Below, in pieces: positions 9,001 to 16,818 of a stretch of 64,000 nucleotides of DNA. The position numbers were made by a program, and so were the translations under genes. Under the pieces are notes generated by a model. It was given only the letters and a program-made list of their open reading frames with translations. It did not search any database and was not told where the DNA came from. Position 1 is the first letter of the stretch. Every line of letters begins with the position of its first letter. Origin of the DNA: an uncultured bacterium (GTDB lineage: Bacteria > Cyanobacteriota > Vampirovibrionia > Gastranaerophilales > Gastranaerophilaceae); the NCBI GenBank assembly GCA_902797985.1, contig CADBUZ010000003.1, positions 62,001-126,000 of the forward strand. The letters run 5' to 3'.

Positions 9001-10686
9001 CCATCTGTAATGATGGGATATACATTTGTATCCAGCACGGATTATACATCTTCAGACGGGGTGAGAATTAACACAGAACCTTTACACGTTGTGCATTTTA
9101 TTCCGGGAGTGAGGGTAATTGGTAATCTTGCAAACGGATGGCAGCCTTATGCATTAATTAATGTGGTTTGTAATTTCCTTGATAAAACAAATGTTACAGC
9201 TGATAATATAGCACTTCCAAGAATGTCTGTTGATCCATATGTGGAATATGGTATTGGTATTCAAAAACGTTGGGCAGACAAATATTCAGGATTTGCTCAA
9301 ACAACAATCAGAAGCGGTGGTAGAAGGGGTGCTTCTATATTGTTTGGGTTTAGATGTATGCTCGGTAAATTGGTTCAAAAAACTTCGAATATTGTACATA
9401 AAGATCCTGAAAAGAAAACTGTTAAATTTAAAGAGAAAAAAGAACCTAATATTCAAATTGTATCGAATAAACAATCTAAGCAACCTAGAAAGCCAAAAGA
9501 GAAAAAAGAACGTATTGCTAAAAGACCGTCCTTTAACCTTATTAGTATGTTAAAAGAGGTAAAGAGGAAAATATTCTATAGATATAATACAGATGTATCC
9601 GCAAAAGTTGTAACTGATGTTTATTCTGACGGAGTAATTATTTCTAATGTAGAAGGTCAAAAGGTAGATTCAAAACACAAGCAAGCTAATGCGATTGATT
9701 ATAAAGACCAAGACAGAATAAAAGATGTTGATAATATTAAGCCGACGGTTGAAACAGTAACTGAAAAGGTTAAAACAATAAAAGTTACACCAAAGAAAAC
9801 CGGCAGTTCTGATGTTGAGGTCAAACCTGCTGTCCAAACTAAGACAGAGAAAAAGCATGAGGTTAAATCTGTTGTCCAAACTAAGACAGAGAAAAAACCT
9901 GATGTTAAACCTGTTGTCCAAACTAAGACAGAGAAAAAGCCTGAGGTTAAATCTGTTGTCCAAACTAAGACAGAGAAAAAGCCTGAGGTTAAACATGTTG
10001 TCCAAACTAAGACAGAGAAAAAGCCTGAGGTTAAACCTGCTGTTAAAACTGAGACAGAGAAAAAACCTGAGGTTAAACCTGCTGTTAAAACTAAGACAGA
10101 GAAAAAACCTGAGGTTAAATCTGCTGTTAAAACAACAACTCAAGCAAAAACAAAACAAAATGTAACAACTGTTAAATATGGAAAACCTGAAGATAAAAAA
10201 GTTGAAAATATTCAAAACAAAATAAATTCTCTATCAGGACAAGATAAATTGATTATAGTTAAACCTGTTCCTGTCAAACCGGCATGGGTAAAACCTGAGG
10301 TAAAAGATACTATTGTTCTTCCAAAACAAGAAGTTCAAAACCTTGAAGTTAAATCAGTTGTTCAATCTAAAGGAGAAGAAAAAACAGAAGTTAACAATAT
10401 AAAAGTTCAGCCGGAAATTAAGCAAAGTGGTGAAAAAACTGTTTTAATGAATAAGGTAGAACAAGTCCCACAAAAACAAAAAATTGAAATAAAACCGGAA
10501 GTTAAAACTGTACAAGAAGTATCTCAAAAAACAGTTGAACAGTCTGTGAATAAAACAGATTGCATTAAACGTATAAACGCTAAGATAAATAAAAATCTGC
10601 ATATTAATCAAACCCAATATAAATTCAGAAAAGCGCCAAAAGGTTTTGGTGACTATAATTTAGATATAATTGATTTCAAATTTTAA
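6010..10686 (+). CDS. autotransporter-like outer-membrane protein with Lys/Pro repeat tail
   Basis: This 1558-aa exported protein probably starts at TTG 6010, with AGG six bases upstream; ATG 6019 is the alternative. A signal peptide (hydrophobic IIFRALLIIGLFYCFL, then AYA/ANA) is followed by a long Asn/Thr/Ser-rich passenger with GGA(I/V)Y motifs (GGAVY, GGAIY several times, about residues 155-590) typical of Pmp-like beta-helix proteins. An autotransporter-type beta-barrel follows at about residues 865-1120 (from WVSPYSTFES to FGFRCMLG). Unusually the protein does not end there. About 435 further residues follow, basic and Lys/Pro-rich, with eight 14-residue repeats (1271-1382). A tail after a barrel's last strand should lie in the periplasm. 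Likely a surface adhesin; ligand unknown. Confidence 0.8.
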   Translation: MNRMAVGKINIIFRALLIIGLFYCFLSSSFAYANATLPELNQSTDSSRSYTFTANENVTLNENMGTTSSGLFSVIGVSKDSNSIIFNSYSGFVVSEIQTTLNLSDLTMKNALSAIGSVIYNTAQDSQITINNVNFNSNSVLSQTNAYGGAVYTIGKMTFTNSSFEGNYAVTQGDSSVAQGGAIYAQDSIQLIADSDNVVIVDNYVMDNNGQEDNAIYMANSDSTLTLSAQNQGTIYLYDNIDGASGYNVSLTGDGSGKIGLFGDINNANISISNVDITFADGETTSHTLNNLTIGNNVKFIMDIDLAEQKADTITSNNASGTVYLSELNVLSAPSGDSTTVQILKNADNLTLNIDQLSENLYTSVQPTMYSTSLLADSVSLGRTDTDNDSITINGWKDVLYEMVHDTTPTHMIKSFIFNSENEYVLTKDLGEIPQEIMLTVINDSNAEYGTLNANNHSMFQIKNPITSIELNDILVKNAKSSTDGSVVYLDNAASDFTANNSVITSNSSDRNGGAIYVQNGTLNLQNSTLSNNSAGENGGAIYITEDAQTEIINTDFVNNTAGQKGGAIYTNSRVTISADNGESTFEGNTAGGENNAIYANTDASVTLNATNNGAINMNDKISGSQNGYRLNVTGDSTGNVNINNTVENANITLSGSNLNLGKDNLLKGNNFNAQGGNLNLVNNEIGNTDFSRLTTSGRTNVAVDVDLANQAMDRVTADNYSNINGKINVNKMHLLSDATSKTTKILFADSPLKRSVTSSVKTVTYSRVYKYLVSYSPSSGYFTFNRGNGGGPDDFNPAILPSGIAQQVAYLNQLNNYQMAMYHSYTYMTIPKIDRIKAKRNAYAQNVYDNGYNPTYIGVPEEVKSIWVSPYSTFESIPLKKGPKVSSISYGTLFGGDSDYIDIGHGFGLVYGGYVGYNGNNFHYKGIDSNQQGAVIGATANIYKGNFYNTITANVGWMINNTDTPYGSDTMNIIMTGFADKIGYNFELIGGKLIIQPSVMMGYTFVSSTDYTSSDGVRINTEPLHVVHFIPGVRVIGNLANGWQPYALINVVCNFLDKTNVTADNIALPRMSVDPYVEYGIGIQKRWADKYSGFAQTTIRSGGRRGASILFGFRCMLGKLVQKTSNIVHKDPEKKTVKFKEKKEPNIQIVSNKQSKQPRKPKEKKERIAKRPSFNLISMLKEVKRKIFYRYNTDVSAKVVTDVYSDGVIISNVEGQKVDSKHKQANAIDYKDQDRIKDVDNIKPTVETVTEKVKTIKVTPKKTGSSDVEVKPAVQTKTEKKHEVKSVVQTKTEKKPDVKPVVQTKTEKKPEVKSVVQTKTEKKPEVKHVVQTKTEKKPEVKPAVKTETEKKPEVKPAVKTKTEKKPEVKSAVKTTTQAKTKQNVTTVKYGKPEDKKVENIQNKINSLSGQDKLIIVKPVPVKPAWVKPEVKDTIVLPKQEVQNLEVKSVVQSKGEEKTEVNNIKVQPEIKQSGEKTVLMNKVEQVPQKQKIEIKPEVKTVQEVSQKTVEQSVNKTDCIKRINAKINKNLHINQTQYKFRKAPKGFGDYNLDIIDFKF
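9820..10155 (+). repeat. eight tandem 42-bp coding repeats
   Basis: Eight in-frame copies of a 42-bp unit encode VK-x-x-V-(Q/K)-TKTEKKPE; the last copy is degenerate. Copies differ by few bases, so the array is young or kept uniform by recombination and may vary in copy number. Open frames in other phases here are by-products of the repeat. Confidence 0.9.
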
Positions 10687-10691
10687 CCTTG

Positions 10692-10728
10692 CAAACTTTT
10701 GCGAAGTTTAATTCTTCGTAAAAGTTTG
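10692..10728 (+). other. 15-bp hairpin after the autotransporter gene
   Basis: CAAACTTTTGCGAAG pairs with CTTCGTAAAAGTTTG (one G-U) around a 7-nt loop. It lies 5 bp after the stop codon and is followed by a short T/C run. It may protect the mRNA 3' end or act with the terminator at 10741. Confidence 0.6.
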
Positions 10729-10740
10729 TTTCCCCTTTTA

Positions 10741-10768
10741 ATCCCGATAAAAATCGGGATTTTTTTTT
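10741..10768 (+). terminator. rho-independent terminator of the autotransporter gene
   Basis: ATCCCGA, a short A-rich loop, TCGGGAT and a run of nine T. Confidence 0.85.
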
Positions 10769-10813
10769 GTTACAATTTTCCCATATAAATATATGATTTT
10801 TTTATTTGTATTA

Positions 10814-10843
10814 TTGATGTTGTGTGTATTTTTACGATATAAT
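10814..10843 (+). promoter_or_regulatory. promoter of the 10863 gene
   Basis: TTGATG, an 18-nt spacer, TATAAT. The predicted transcription start (about 10850) falls inside the longest open frame (GTG 10824), which supports the later ATG at 10863 as the true start. Confidence 0.6.
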
Positions 10844-10862
10844 TAGAGCAGGTAGGAGATTT

Positions 10863-13349
10863 ATGTTAATGAAAAATAAGTTGAGAGCGATAATTGCTTT
10901 GGCATTATTGTGTGCATTTCAAAACTTTTCAAATGCTAATACGGCATATGTACATGACGATGCATATAATTATTTAGCCTATGATTGTTCAAGGATTATT
11001 GCTTTTAATAATAATTATTCAGATAATATTTTTACAACTCCTGATATAGGATTTACTTTTGTTGATGTTGATGGTGAGATGTCCATCTCAAAAGTAATTG
11101 ATGATGATTTTTCTTTAGAGATGGATTTGGACGTAAATTCTAAAAAACAAATTCGACCAAAAGCAAGAGTTATTGAAGGTCAGAAAATTGATACAAAAAC
11201 CCCAAAATTTGTTGAAAAAGTTATGATTCCACATTTGAAAAAACATAAAATAAAAGATGAAATTGTGGAAGATAAATATGATAATCTTGATATTGACCAA
11301 GTAGCAGATGTTGACGGGTTAGTAAAAAAGCAAAAACAAGATAAAAAAGAAAGATTGGCAAAAGCTAAAAGTCATAAAGAGCGTCTAGGTTGGTTTAATT
11401 TCTTTAGAAGGGGAAAAACAACAACTGTTGCTGCGGATAATAAATCCAAAAAAGCTAATGATAGCGGTTGGGTAGCATTAAATAATACAGAAAAATTAGC
11501 TGATAATTCCGAGTTTGATATTGATAGAGATAATTTGCAATCACCTGCTTTAATAAAGAAAGAAAAAGTGAAAAAAACAAAACCTCATACTGTTAAAACA
11601 GAAAAACCTGTGAAGGTAGCTAAAGTAGTTGAGCCAAAACCGGTAAAGGTAAAACCTCAAAAGGCCGAAAAGATTGCCAAGGTTAGTGAACCAAAAGTAG
11701 AAAAAGTTAAAACAGAAAAACCTATAAAGGTAGCTAAAGTAGTTGAGCCAAAACCAGTAAAAGTAAAACCTCAAAAGGCCGAAAAGATTGCCAAGGTTAG
11801 CGAACCAAAAGTAGAAAAAGTTAAAACCGAAAAATCTATAAAGGTAGCTAAAGTAGTTGAGCCAAAACCAGTAAAAGTGAAACCTCAAAAGGCTGAAAAG
11901 GTTGCCAAGGTTAGCGAACCAAAAGTAGAAAAAGTTAAAACTGAAAAACCTATAAAGATAGCTAAAGTGGTTGAGCCAAAACCAGTAAAGGTGAAACCTC
12001 AAAAGGCTGAAAAGGTTGCAAAGGTTAGCGAACCAAAAGTAGAAAAAGTTAAAACAGAAAAACCTATAAAGGTAGCTAAAGTAGTTGAGTCAAAACCAGT
12101 AAAGGTAAAACCTCAAAAGACCGAAAAGATTGCCAAGGTTAGTGAACCAAAAGTAGAAAAAGTTAAAACAGAAAAACCTATAAAGATAGCTAAAGTAATT
12201 GAACCAAAACCGGTAAAGGTAAAACCTCAAAAGGTTGAAAAGGTTGCAAATGTTAGCGAACCAAAGGTAGAAAAAGTTAAAACTGAAAAACCTATAAAGA
12301 TAGCTAAAGTAGTTGAACCAAAACCAGTAAAGGTGAAACCTCAGAAGGTTGAAAAGGTTGCAACACCGACAACAGCTATTACTACAAGTCGTGCGTATTC
12401 TAACAATATGATAAGTATTAGTAGCATTATGACAAGTTCCAAAAATCGGCCATTGTCAATAATGAATATAGATACATCACATTCTTTTGTGCATACTGAA
12501 AGAAAAGAACACTCAAAGGTAAAACCTCAAAAGGTTGAAAAAGTTGCAAAGGTTAGCGAACCAAAAGTAGAAAAGGTTAAAACCGAAAAACCTGTGAAGA
12601 TAGCTAAAGTGGTTGAACCAAAACCAATAAAAGTTAAACCTCAAAAAGTTGAAAAAGTTGCCAAGATTAGCGAACCAAAGGTAGAAAAGGTTAAAACCGA
12701 GAAACCTGTGAAGGTAGCAAAAGTGGTTGAACCAAAACCTGTAAAGGTGAAACCTCAGAAGGTTGAAAAGGTTGCCAAGGTTAGCGAACCAAAAGTAGAA
12801 AAAGTTAAAACCGAAAAACCTGTGAAGGTAGCAAAAGTGGTTGAGCCAAAACCTGTAAAGGTGAAACCTCAAAAAGTTGAAAAAGTTGCTGTAGTGAACG
12901 ACAGAAAAAATGAAATTGTTGCTAAATCAATTAATAATGCTTTAAAACCTACAAGGGTAGAAACACAAAAACCCGTATCTATTTTTACCCCTGTTAAAGT
13001 AGCACCAAAATCGCTTGGTTTTGTTAAAGTAGAGGATAAAGAATTAGCTTTAAAAACTAATGAAGTTAAATCAGGAGGCTTTACTCCGTTAAAAATAAAG
13101 CCAAAAGCACTGTCAGTTACTCCTGCAAAATTAGCTGAACAACAAACTAAACAGACTGTTCAATTTAAATCAGCAACTCCTTCTGAAATAGATGAAATTG
13201 CTAAAAATGAATATAAACCTGTCGGGAACATTGAGAGCGAAAATGTAACCTATAAAGCTTTTCTAAAGCAAGAAACACCTGTTTATACAGCATTTGAACA
13301 AGTACAAGAAAGACTTCCGATTACAAGAAAAGCTTTCGACAATGAATAA
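10863..13349 (+). CDS. exported protein made of 38-residue Lys/Pro repeats
   Basis: The frame is open from GTG 10824, but the promoter at 10814-10843 and the AGGAG at 10854-10858 indicate a start at ATG 10863 (or 10869), giving 828 aa. A signal peptide (LRAIIALALLCAF, cleavage near SNA) is followed by about 225 residues of mixed sequence. Then come about ten 38-residue repeats of the type VKTEKPIKVA-KVVEPKPVKV-KPQKxEK, extremely rich in Lys, Pro, Val and Glu, and a non-repeat C-terminal part of about 150 residues. A Ser/Thr-rich block of about 50 residues interrupts the repeats. No known domain is recognised. The composition resembles periplasm-spanning linkers or wall-binding tails and echoes the tail of the preceding protein. 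Function unknown. Confidence 0.75.
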   Translation: MLMKNKLRAIIALALLCAFQNFSNANTAYVHDDAYNYLAYDCSRIIAFNNNYSDNIFTTPDIGFTFVDVDGEMSISKVIDDDFSLEMDLDVNSKKQIRPKARVIEGQKIDTKTPKFVEKVMIPHLKKHKIKDEIVEDKYDNLDIDQVADVDGLVKKQKQDKKERLAKAKSHKERLGWFNFFRRGKTTTVAADNKSKKANDSGWVALNNTEKLADNSEFDIDRDNLQSPALIKKEKVKKTKPHTVKTEKPVKVAKVVEPKPVKVKPQKAEKIAKVSEPKVEKVKTEKPIKVAKVVEPKPVKVKPQKAEKIAKVSEPKVEKVKTEKSIKVAKVVEPKPVKVKPQKAEKVAKVSEPKVEKVKTEKPIKIAKVVEPKPVKVKPQKAEKVAKVSEPKVEKVKTEKPIKVAKVVESKPVKVKPQKTEKIAKVSEPKVEKVKTEKPIKIAKVIEPKPVKVKPQKVEKVANVSEPKVEKVKTEKPIKIAKVVEPKPVKVKPQKVEKVATPTTAITTSRAYSNNMISISSIMTSSKNRPLSIMNIDTSHSFVHTERKEHSKVKPQKVEKVAKVSEPKVEKVKTEKPVKIAKVVEPKPIKVKPQKVEKVAKISEPKVEKVKTEKPVKVAKVVEPKPVKVKPQKVEKVAKVSEPKVEKVKTEKPVKVAKVVEPKPVKVKPQKVEKVAVVNDRKNEIVAKSINNALKPTRVETQKPVSIFTPVKVAPKSLGFVKVEDKELALKTNEVKSGGFTPLKIKPKALSVTPAKLAEQQTKQTVQFKSATPSEIDEIAKNEYKPVGNIESENVTYKAFLKQETPVYTAFEQVQERLPITRKAFDNE
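11592..12890 (+). repeat. 114-bp coding repeat array, interrupted
   Basis: About ten copies (seven, then a break, then three and a partial) of a 114-bp unit encode 38-residue Lys/Pro repeats. The break at about 12363-12517 encodes Ser/Thr/Ile-rich sequence unlike the repeats, and afterwards the array resumes in frame in mid-unit. Copies are nearly identical at DNA level, so short reads may miscount them. Confidence 0.9.
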
Positions 13350-13353
13350 TATT

Positions 13354-14076
13354 CTATTTATTTTGTATTAAAACGTATATTGGATTGTACGTAAGTTGAT
13401 AAGTGTTATTTTCTTTAGGATAATTGTTCTCAAAATTTGTTAAATCAGATTTTGTCCAGCGTGTTTCATTTAATGCGTTTACACCTGTGTTTTGGATATG
13501 ATGTAAAATATCTCGCGGAGTTTTAAATTCAATTTTTATTGTTTCTTGTGTTATTTTTTCAATGTTATATTTTTTACAAATATCTTTAATTTTATCAATA
13601 GAATAATATGTTAAAGGTTTTGGAATGAATTGTTCCATCTCTTTATAATTGCCATCTCCAAATATTGTGAATGCGAAAATCCCGTTCGGTTTTAAATATT
13701 TCATTGTATTATCAATATATTTTTGTAGATTGTCTAACCATTGCATTGATGCATTTGATATTATCAAATCATATTTTTGTTGCGGGGTATAATTCTCTAT
13801 ATCAGCACAATAAAAATTTATTTTTGATGATATATCTGATAAAAATTTTTCGCATCCTTGTACTAAATCAACCGCATCATATTTTGATATTTCATAGTTG
13901 TTAAAAACCTCTTTTGTCACAAAACCGGTACCGCAGCCTATTTCTAATACAGATATCGGCTCTTTATGTTTTACCATGCTAACTAATTTTTTAGACATTT
14001 CTTTTTGTGCAAGGGCGTTTTCATCATATGTATAAAGACTTTTTGAAAATCTTTTTTTTATTAATTCTTTTGTCAT
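13354..14076 (-). CDS. bioC: malonyl-[ACP] O-methyltransferase
   Basis: BioC methylates malonyl-ACP with S-adenosylmethionine, disguising it as a fatty-acid primer for pimelate synthesis. The 240-aa protein has the BioC opening (IKKRFSKSLYTYDENA) and methyltransferase motif I VLEIGCGTGF, plus motif IV NASMQW. The open frame extends 7 codons upstream, but the ATG at 14076 overlaps the bioG stop in an ATGA arrangement, the usual sign of translational coupling. Last gene of bioF-bioG-bioC. Confidence 0.93.
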   Translation of the reverse strand: MTKELIKKRFSKSLYTYDENALAQKEMSKKLVSMVKHKEPISVLEIGCGTGFVTKEVFNNYEISKYDAVDLVQGCEKFLSDISSKINFYCADIENYTPQQKYDLIISNASMQWLDNLQKYIDNTMKYLKPNGIFAFTIFGDGNYKEMEQFIPKPLTYYSIDKIKDICKKYNIEKITQETIKIEFKTPRDILHHIQNTGVNALNETRWTKSDLTNFENNYPKENNTYQLTYNPIYVLIQNK

Positions 14077-14684
14077 AATTCTATTATTTCCGACCAACTT
14101 TTAAAAAGCATAAACGGACAGTGTCCTGAATGTATTATAATAGGCTCGTTCCAATAGTTCAACTGGTTTTTTGTCGGAATAATTAAATCGTTATCCCCAA
14201 CTATTGATTTTGTATATGTAAAATCCTTATTTTTATATTCTAATAATTTTATTAACTCAGTTTTTTGACTGTCAATGGTTCTGTTTGAAAACTTTGCAAT
14301 ATTCGGCTTTTCTATAAACATTCGTGACATAAATTTTTCAACGGATTTTTCACAAAAACCTTTTATTGTTAAATTATATATTCTCTCCGGTATTCCAAAT
14401 TTGTCACTAATAGGGATAGGTGTTCCGCAAATAGCTGTTGAGGATTGTATATCCCCGAAGTCAAACAATGTTCCTATCATTACTCCCATTGACCACGCAA
14501 CAATATGTTTTTCTTCGTATTCACCAAAATCTGTGTCTAATGTTAAATCCGAATAATCATACAAAACAACAACATCATATTCCCCACAATCCAGATGGGA
14601 TACGATATATTCATCCATTCCCCATCCGTTAAAAAATATGATTAATTTTTCCGAATTTGTTTTTTTTAACCAGCTATATTTCAT
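14073..14684 (-). CDS. bioG: pimeloyl-ACP methyl ester esterase, BioG type
   Basis: BioG (DUF452 family) removes the methyl group from pimeloyl-ACP methyl ester, ending the BioC-started chain; it replaces BioH in many bacteria. The 203-aa alpha/beta-hydrolase-like protein has FFNGWGMDE near the N-terminus, the nucleophile motif AWSMGV and the C-terminal SGHCPF segment holding the likely catalytic His. Its start overlaps the bioF end by 11 nt and its stop overlaps bioC by 4 nt, so the three genes form one operon. Confidence 0.9.
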   Translation of the reverse strand: MKYSWLKKTNSEKLIIFFNGWGMDEYIVSHLDCGEYDVVVLYDYSDLTLDTDFGEYEEKHIVAWSMGVMIGTLFDFGDIQSSTAICGTPIPISDKFGIPERIYNLTIKGFCEKSVEKFMSRMFIEKPNIAKFSNRTIDSQKTELIKLLEYKNKDFTYTKSIVGDNDLIIPTKNQLNYWNEPIIIHSGHCPFMLFKSWSEIIEL

Positions 14685-15822
14685 CTCTTATATAATCAAC
14701 TAATGTTTTTACGCTTTCAAAATCTATGTCCGCTGTTAATGATAATCTGAGCCTTGAAGTGTTTTTAGGAACAGTCGGCGGTCTTATCGGAAGCATAAAG
14801 AATCCTAATCTTTTTAACTGTTCTGCCATTTGAACTGTTTTTCCATCTTCACCTATAATTATTGGTATAATTTGTGATTCAGAAACGGTATCTATATCCG
14901 AGGATTTCATATATTTGTGTGCCCCGATAACAACTCTTGCGAGTTTATTCTTTTGTTTGATTATAAAATCTTTTTTTTCTGTTAATAACCACTTTGTCCA
15001 CGCAATATTTATTGGAGGTATAGATGTTGAAAATATAAATGACCTTGCCTTATTAATCAAATAATTGATTATTGTTTTGTTTGAAACAACAAAAGCCCCA
15101 AAAGAACCTAATGCTTTTCCAAATGTAGCTGTCACTATGTCTACATCCATTCCTTCAGACATCCCTGCACAATTGTCATCTATTGAGCAAAAAGCATGTG
15201 CCTCATCTATCATCAATAGGGCATTATACTTGTTTTTTAGTTCAACCAGTTTTCTTATGTTTGCAACATCACCATCCATGCTAAATACGGATTCTGAAAC
15301 AATTAATGCTTTATTATATTTATCTCTATTTGCTTTTAACAGTTCTTCTAAATGGTCATAATCTAAATGTCTGTACCTTTTGAATTCTGCATCTGAAAGT
15401 TTCATTCCATCAATTATGCTGGCATGGTTAAGCTTGTCTGAAAAGATTATATCACCACGTCTTGCAATCGTTGAAATCACTCCAAGATTACATTGATAAC
15501 CTGTGTTAAATATGAGCGCAGAATCTTTTCCGAAAAGTCCGGCAAGTACGTTTTCTAAATCTCTATATACTGATGTGGTTCCGCTTAGTAATCTTGCTGA
15601 TGCTGATGAAAATTGACATTGTGGATTGTTTTCAAATTTCTCCATAAACTCTTTTGCAAGTTCTTCGTTAGTGCTTAAATTTAAATAATCATTAGAGGAA
15701 AGATTTAATAGTTTTTTCCCGTCTACAATGACATATTCCCCATCTTTTTCTGTTATATCAGGAATCTGTCTGTATGTATGCGATTGTTTTAATTTGTCTA
15801 ATTCTTCATCAAAAAAATTCAT
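14674..15822 (-). CDS. bioF: 8-amino-7-oxononanoate synthase
   Basis: BioF is a PLP enzyme that condenses pimeloyl-ACP with alanine to make 8-amino-7-oxononanoate (KAPA). The 382-aa sequence has the alpha-oxoamine synthase features: LNLSSNDYLNL near the N-terminus, LIFNTGYQCN, DEAHAFC for the cofactor Asp/His and the PLP lysine in TFGKALGSFG. AAGGAAAGA lies upstream of the ATG. First gene of the bioFGC operon. bioA, bioD and bioB are not in the window, so the pathway must be completed elsewhere or by uptake. Confidence 0.95.
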   Translation of the reverse strand: MNFFDEELDKLKQSHTYRQIPDITEKDGEYVIVDGKKLLNLSSNDYLNLSTNEELAKEFMEKFENNPQCQFSSASARLLSGTTSVYRDLENVLAGLFGKDSALIFNTGYQCNLGVISTIARRGDIIFSDKLNHASIIDGMKLSDAEFKRYRHLDYDHLEELLKANRDKYNKALIVSESVFSMDGDVANIRKLVELKNKYNALLMIDEAHAFCSIDDNCAGMSEGMDVDIVTATFGKALGSFGAFVVSNKTIINYLINKARSFIFSTSIPPINIAWTKWLLTEKKDFIIKQKNKLARVVIGAHKYMKSSDIDTVSESQIIPIIIGEDGKTVQMAEQLKRLGFFMLPIRPPTVPKNTSRLRLSLTADIDFESVKTLVDYIRDEI

Positions 15823-15876
15823 ATAATCTTTCCTTTTTATAATTTATTATAATCAAAAAAGATATTAATATATAAT

Positions 15877-16413
15877 TTATGGAAACCAATCTATTAGTGA
15901 TCTGCTAGGCCCAAATTCTAATTTGTATTTTTTTGCAAGTTTTGAATTTGTTATTTCAAGTAAGTCCAAATTTTCTTTTACAGGTTCTGCTAAAAATTCT
16001 TTCCCGTTTATTACTTTACTATAACAAAGTCCCTCATGTGCGCATTCAGGAGTTTTTACCGTATTATCCTTGCAAACATACGCTAACCCGAACGTTCTGC
16101 AAGTTATTCCTCTGTATTTATATACACTGCATTTGTTATTAATCAAAAAAGGACATTTATAAAATAAATGGGTGGAAACACGATTGGATTTTATTTGCAT
16201 AAGATTGTTTCTTACCATATTTTGAACCATAACAGGTAAATTCTTGTAGCCTTGCATCAGATACATCATTTCAAGCTGTGTGAATGGATAATCTCCTATT
16301 TCACAACAGCCCGAACAACCTTCTTTACAACAGATATGTTCGGACTGTTCTTTGAAATATTCTGTAAGTTTTTTATCAAATTCTTTTAAGAATTTTTCAT
16401 ATAGATTCAGCAT
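15877..16413 (-). CDS. YkgJ-family cysteine cluster protein
   Basis: The 178-aa protein has the CxxxCxxCC pattern (CCKEGCSGCC, about residues 28-37), a second group CPFLINNKCSVYKYRGITCR and a later pair of Cys, as in the YkgJ/CxxCxxCC family, which is thought to bind zinc or an Fe-S cluster. Precise role is unknown. The gene lies 28 bp downstream of glutaredoxin on the same strand, yet has its own promoter with TATAAT ending 6 nt before the ATG, so its mRNA may be leaderless. Confidence 0.85.
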   Translation of the reverse strand: MLNLYEKFLKEFDKKLTEYFKEQSEHICCKEGCSGCCEIGDYPFTQLEMMYLMQGYKNLPVMVQNMVRNNLMQIKSNRVSTHLFYKCPFLINNKCSVYKYRGITCRTFGLAYVCKDNTVKTPECAHEGLCYSKVINGKEFLAEPVKENLDLLEITNSKLAKKYKLEFGPSRSLIDWFP

Positions 16414-16419
16414 ACAATC

Positions 16420-16448
16420 ATTATACGTAAAAATCTTATTTTTATAAA
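16420..16448 (-). promoter_or_regulatory. promoter of the YkgJ-family gene
   Basis: Minus-strand TTTATA, 17-nt spacer, TATAAT, then exactly 6 nt to the ATG at 16413. It overlaps the last codons of the glutaredoxin gene. No Shine-Dalgarno, so probably leaderless. Confidence 0.55.
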
Positions 16449-16669
16449 GTTCTTAAATAGTCGATAATGTCGTCTGATTCGTACATTTCTACTTTCTTTT
16501 CTCTATCGATTATGAACGGAACTTGTTTTTTACCGCCAATACGAATTAATTCTTCTTCGTTTGCCTTTTCTGAAATGTCTATTGTTTTATATGGTATATC
16601 GTGTTCATCCATGTATTTAATTACTTTTTTGCAATATCCGCAAAATTCTTTCATAAATATTTCTATCAT
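16442..16669 (-). CDS. glutaredoxin
   Basis: A 75-aa dithiol glutaredoxin with active site CGYC (residues 10-13), the cis-proline motif QVPF and the C-terminal ESDDIIDYL glutathione-binding end. It reduces disulfides or glutathionylated proteins in the cytosol with glutathione or another low-molecular-weight thiol. The length is that of the short GrxC/NrdH group. A strong AAGGAGG precedes the ATG. Confidence 0.9.
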   Translation of the reverse strand: MIEIFMKEFCGYCKKVIKYMDEHDIPYKTIDISEKANEEELIRIGGKKQVPFIIDREKKVEMYESDDIIDYLRTL

Positions 16670-16818
16670 ATATGCCTCCTTGTTGTTTAATTATATGTTT
16701 TCTTACTTTATTTTTCAGATACTTTTAGCTATTGCTTAATGGTAGTCTAATTGGTTTTAAAAGATTAAAATTTATGATAATCTATTATTAGAAGCGAAAA
16801 TATTATATGGAGGTATAT

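Noticed and set aside
9670-10215. Open frames in other phases (181 aa minus, 117 aa plus) with Arg/Leu/Phe-rich repeats
   Set aside because: They only mirror the 42-bp coding repeat of the autotransporter tail; there is no ribosome site and the composition is implausible.
10824-10862. GTG start for the repeat protein
   Set aside because: The -10 box TATAAT lies inside this extension, and AGGAG points to ATG 10863.
11550-12872. Minus-strand Phe/Tyr/Trp-rich open frames
   Set aside because: Reverse-strand shadows of the Lys/Pro 114-bp repeat array.
9820-12890. CRISPR array
   Set aside because: The repeats are contiguous, in frame and coding, without spacers; no cas genes are present.
14077-14097. 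Longer bioC start
   Set aside because: ATG 14076 overlaps the bioG stop in ATGA form, and the BioC motif begins directly after it.
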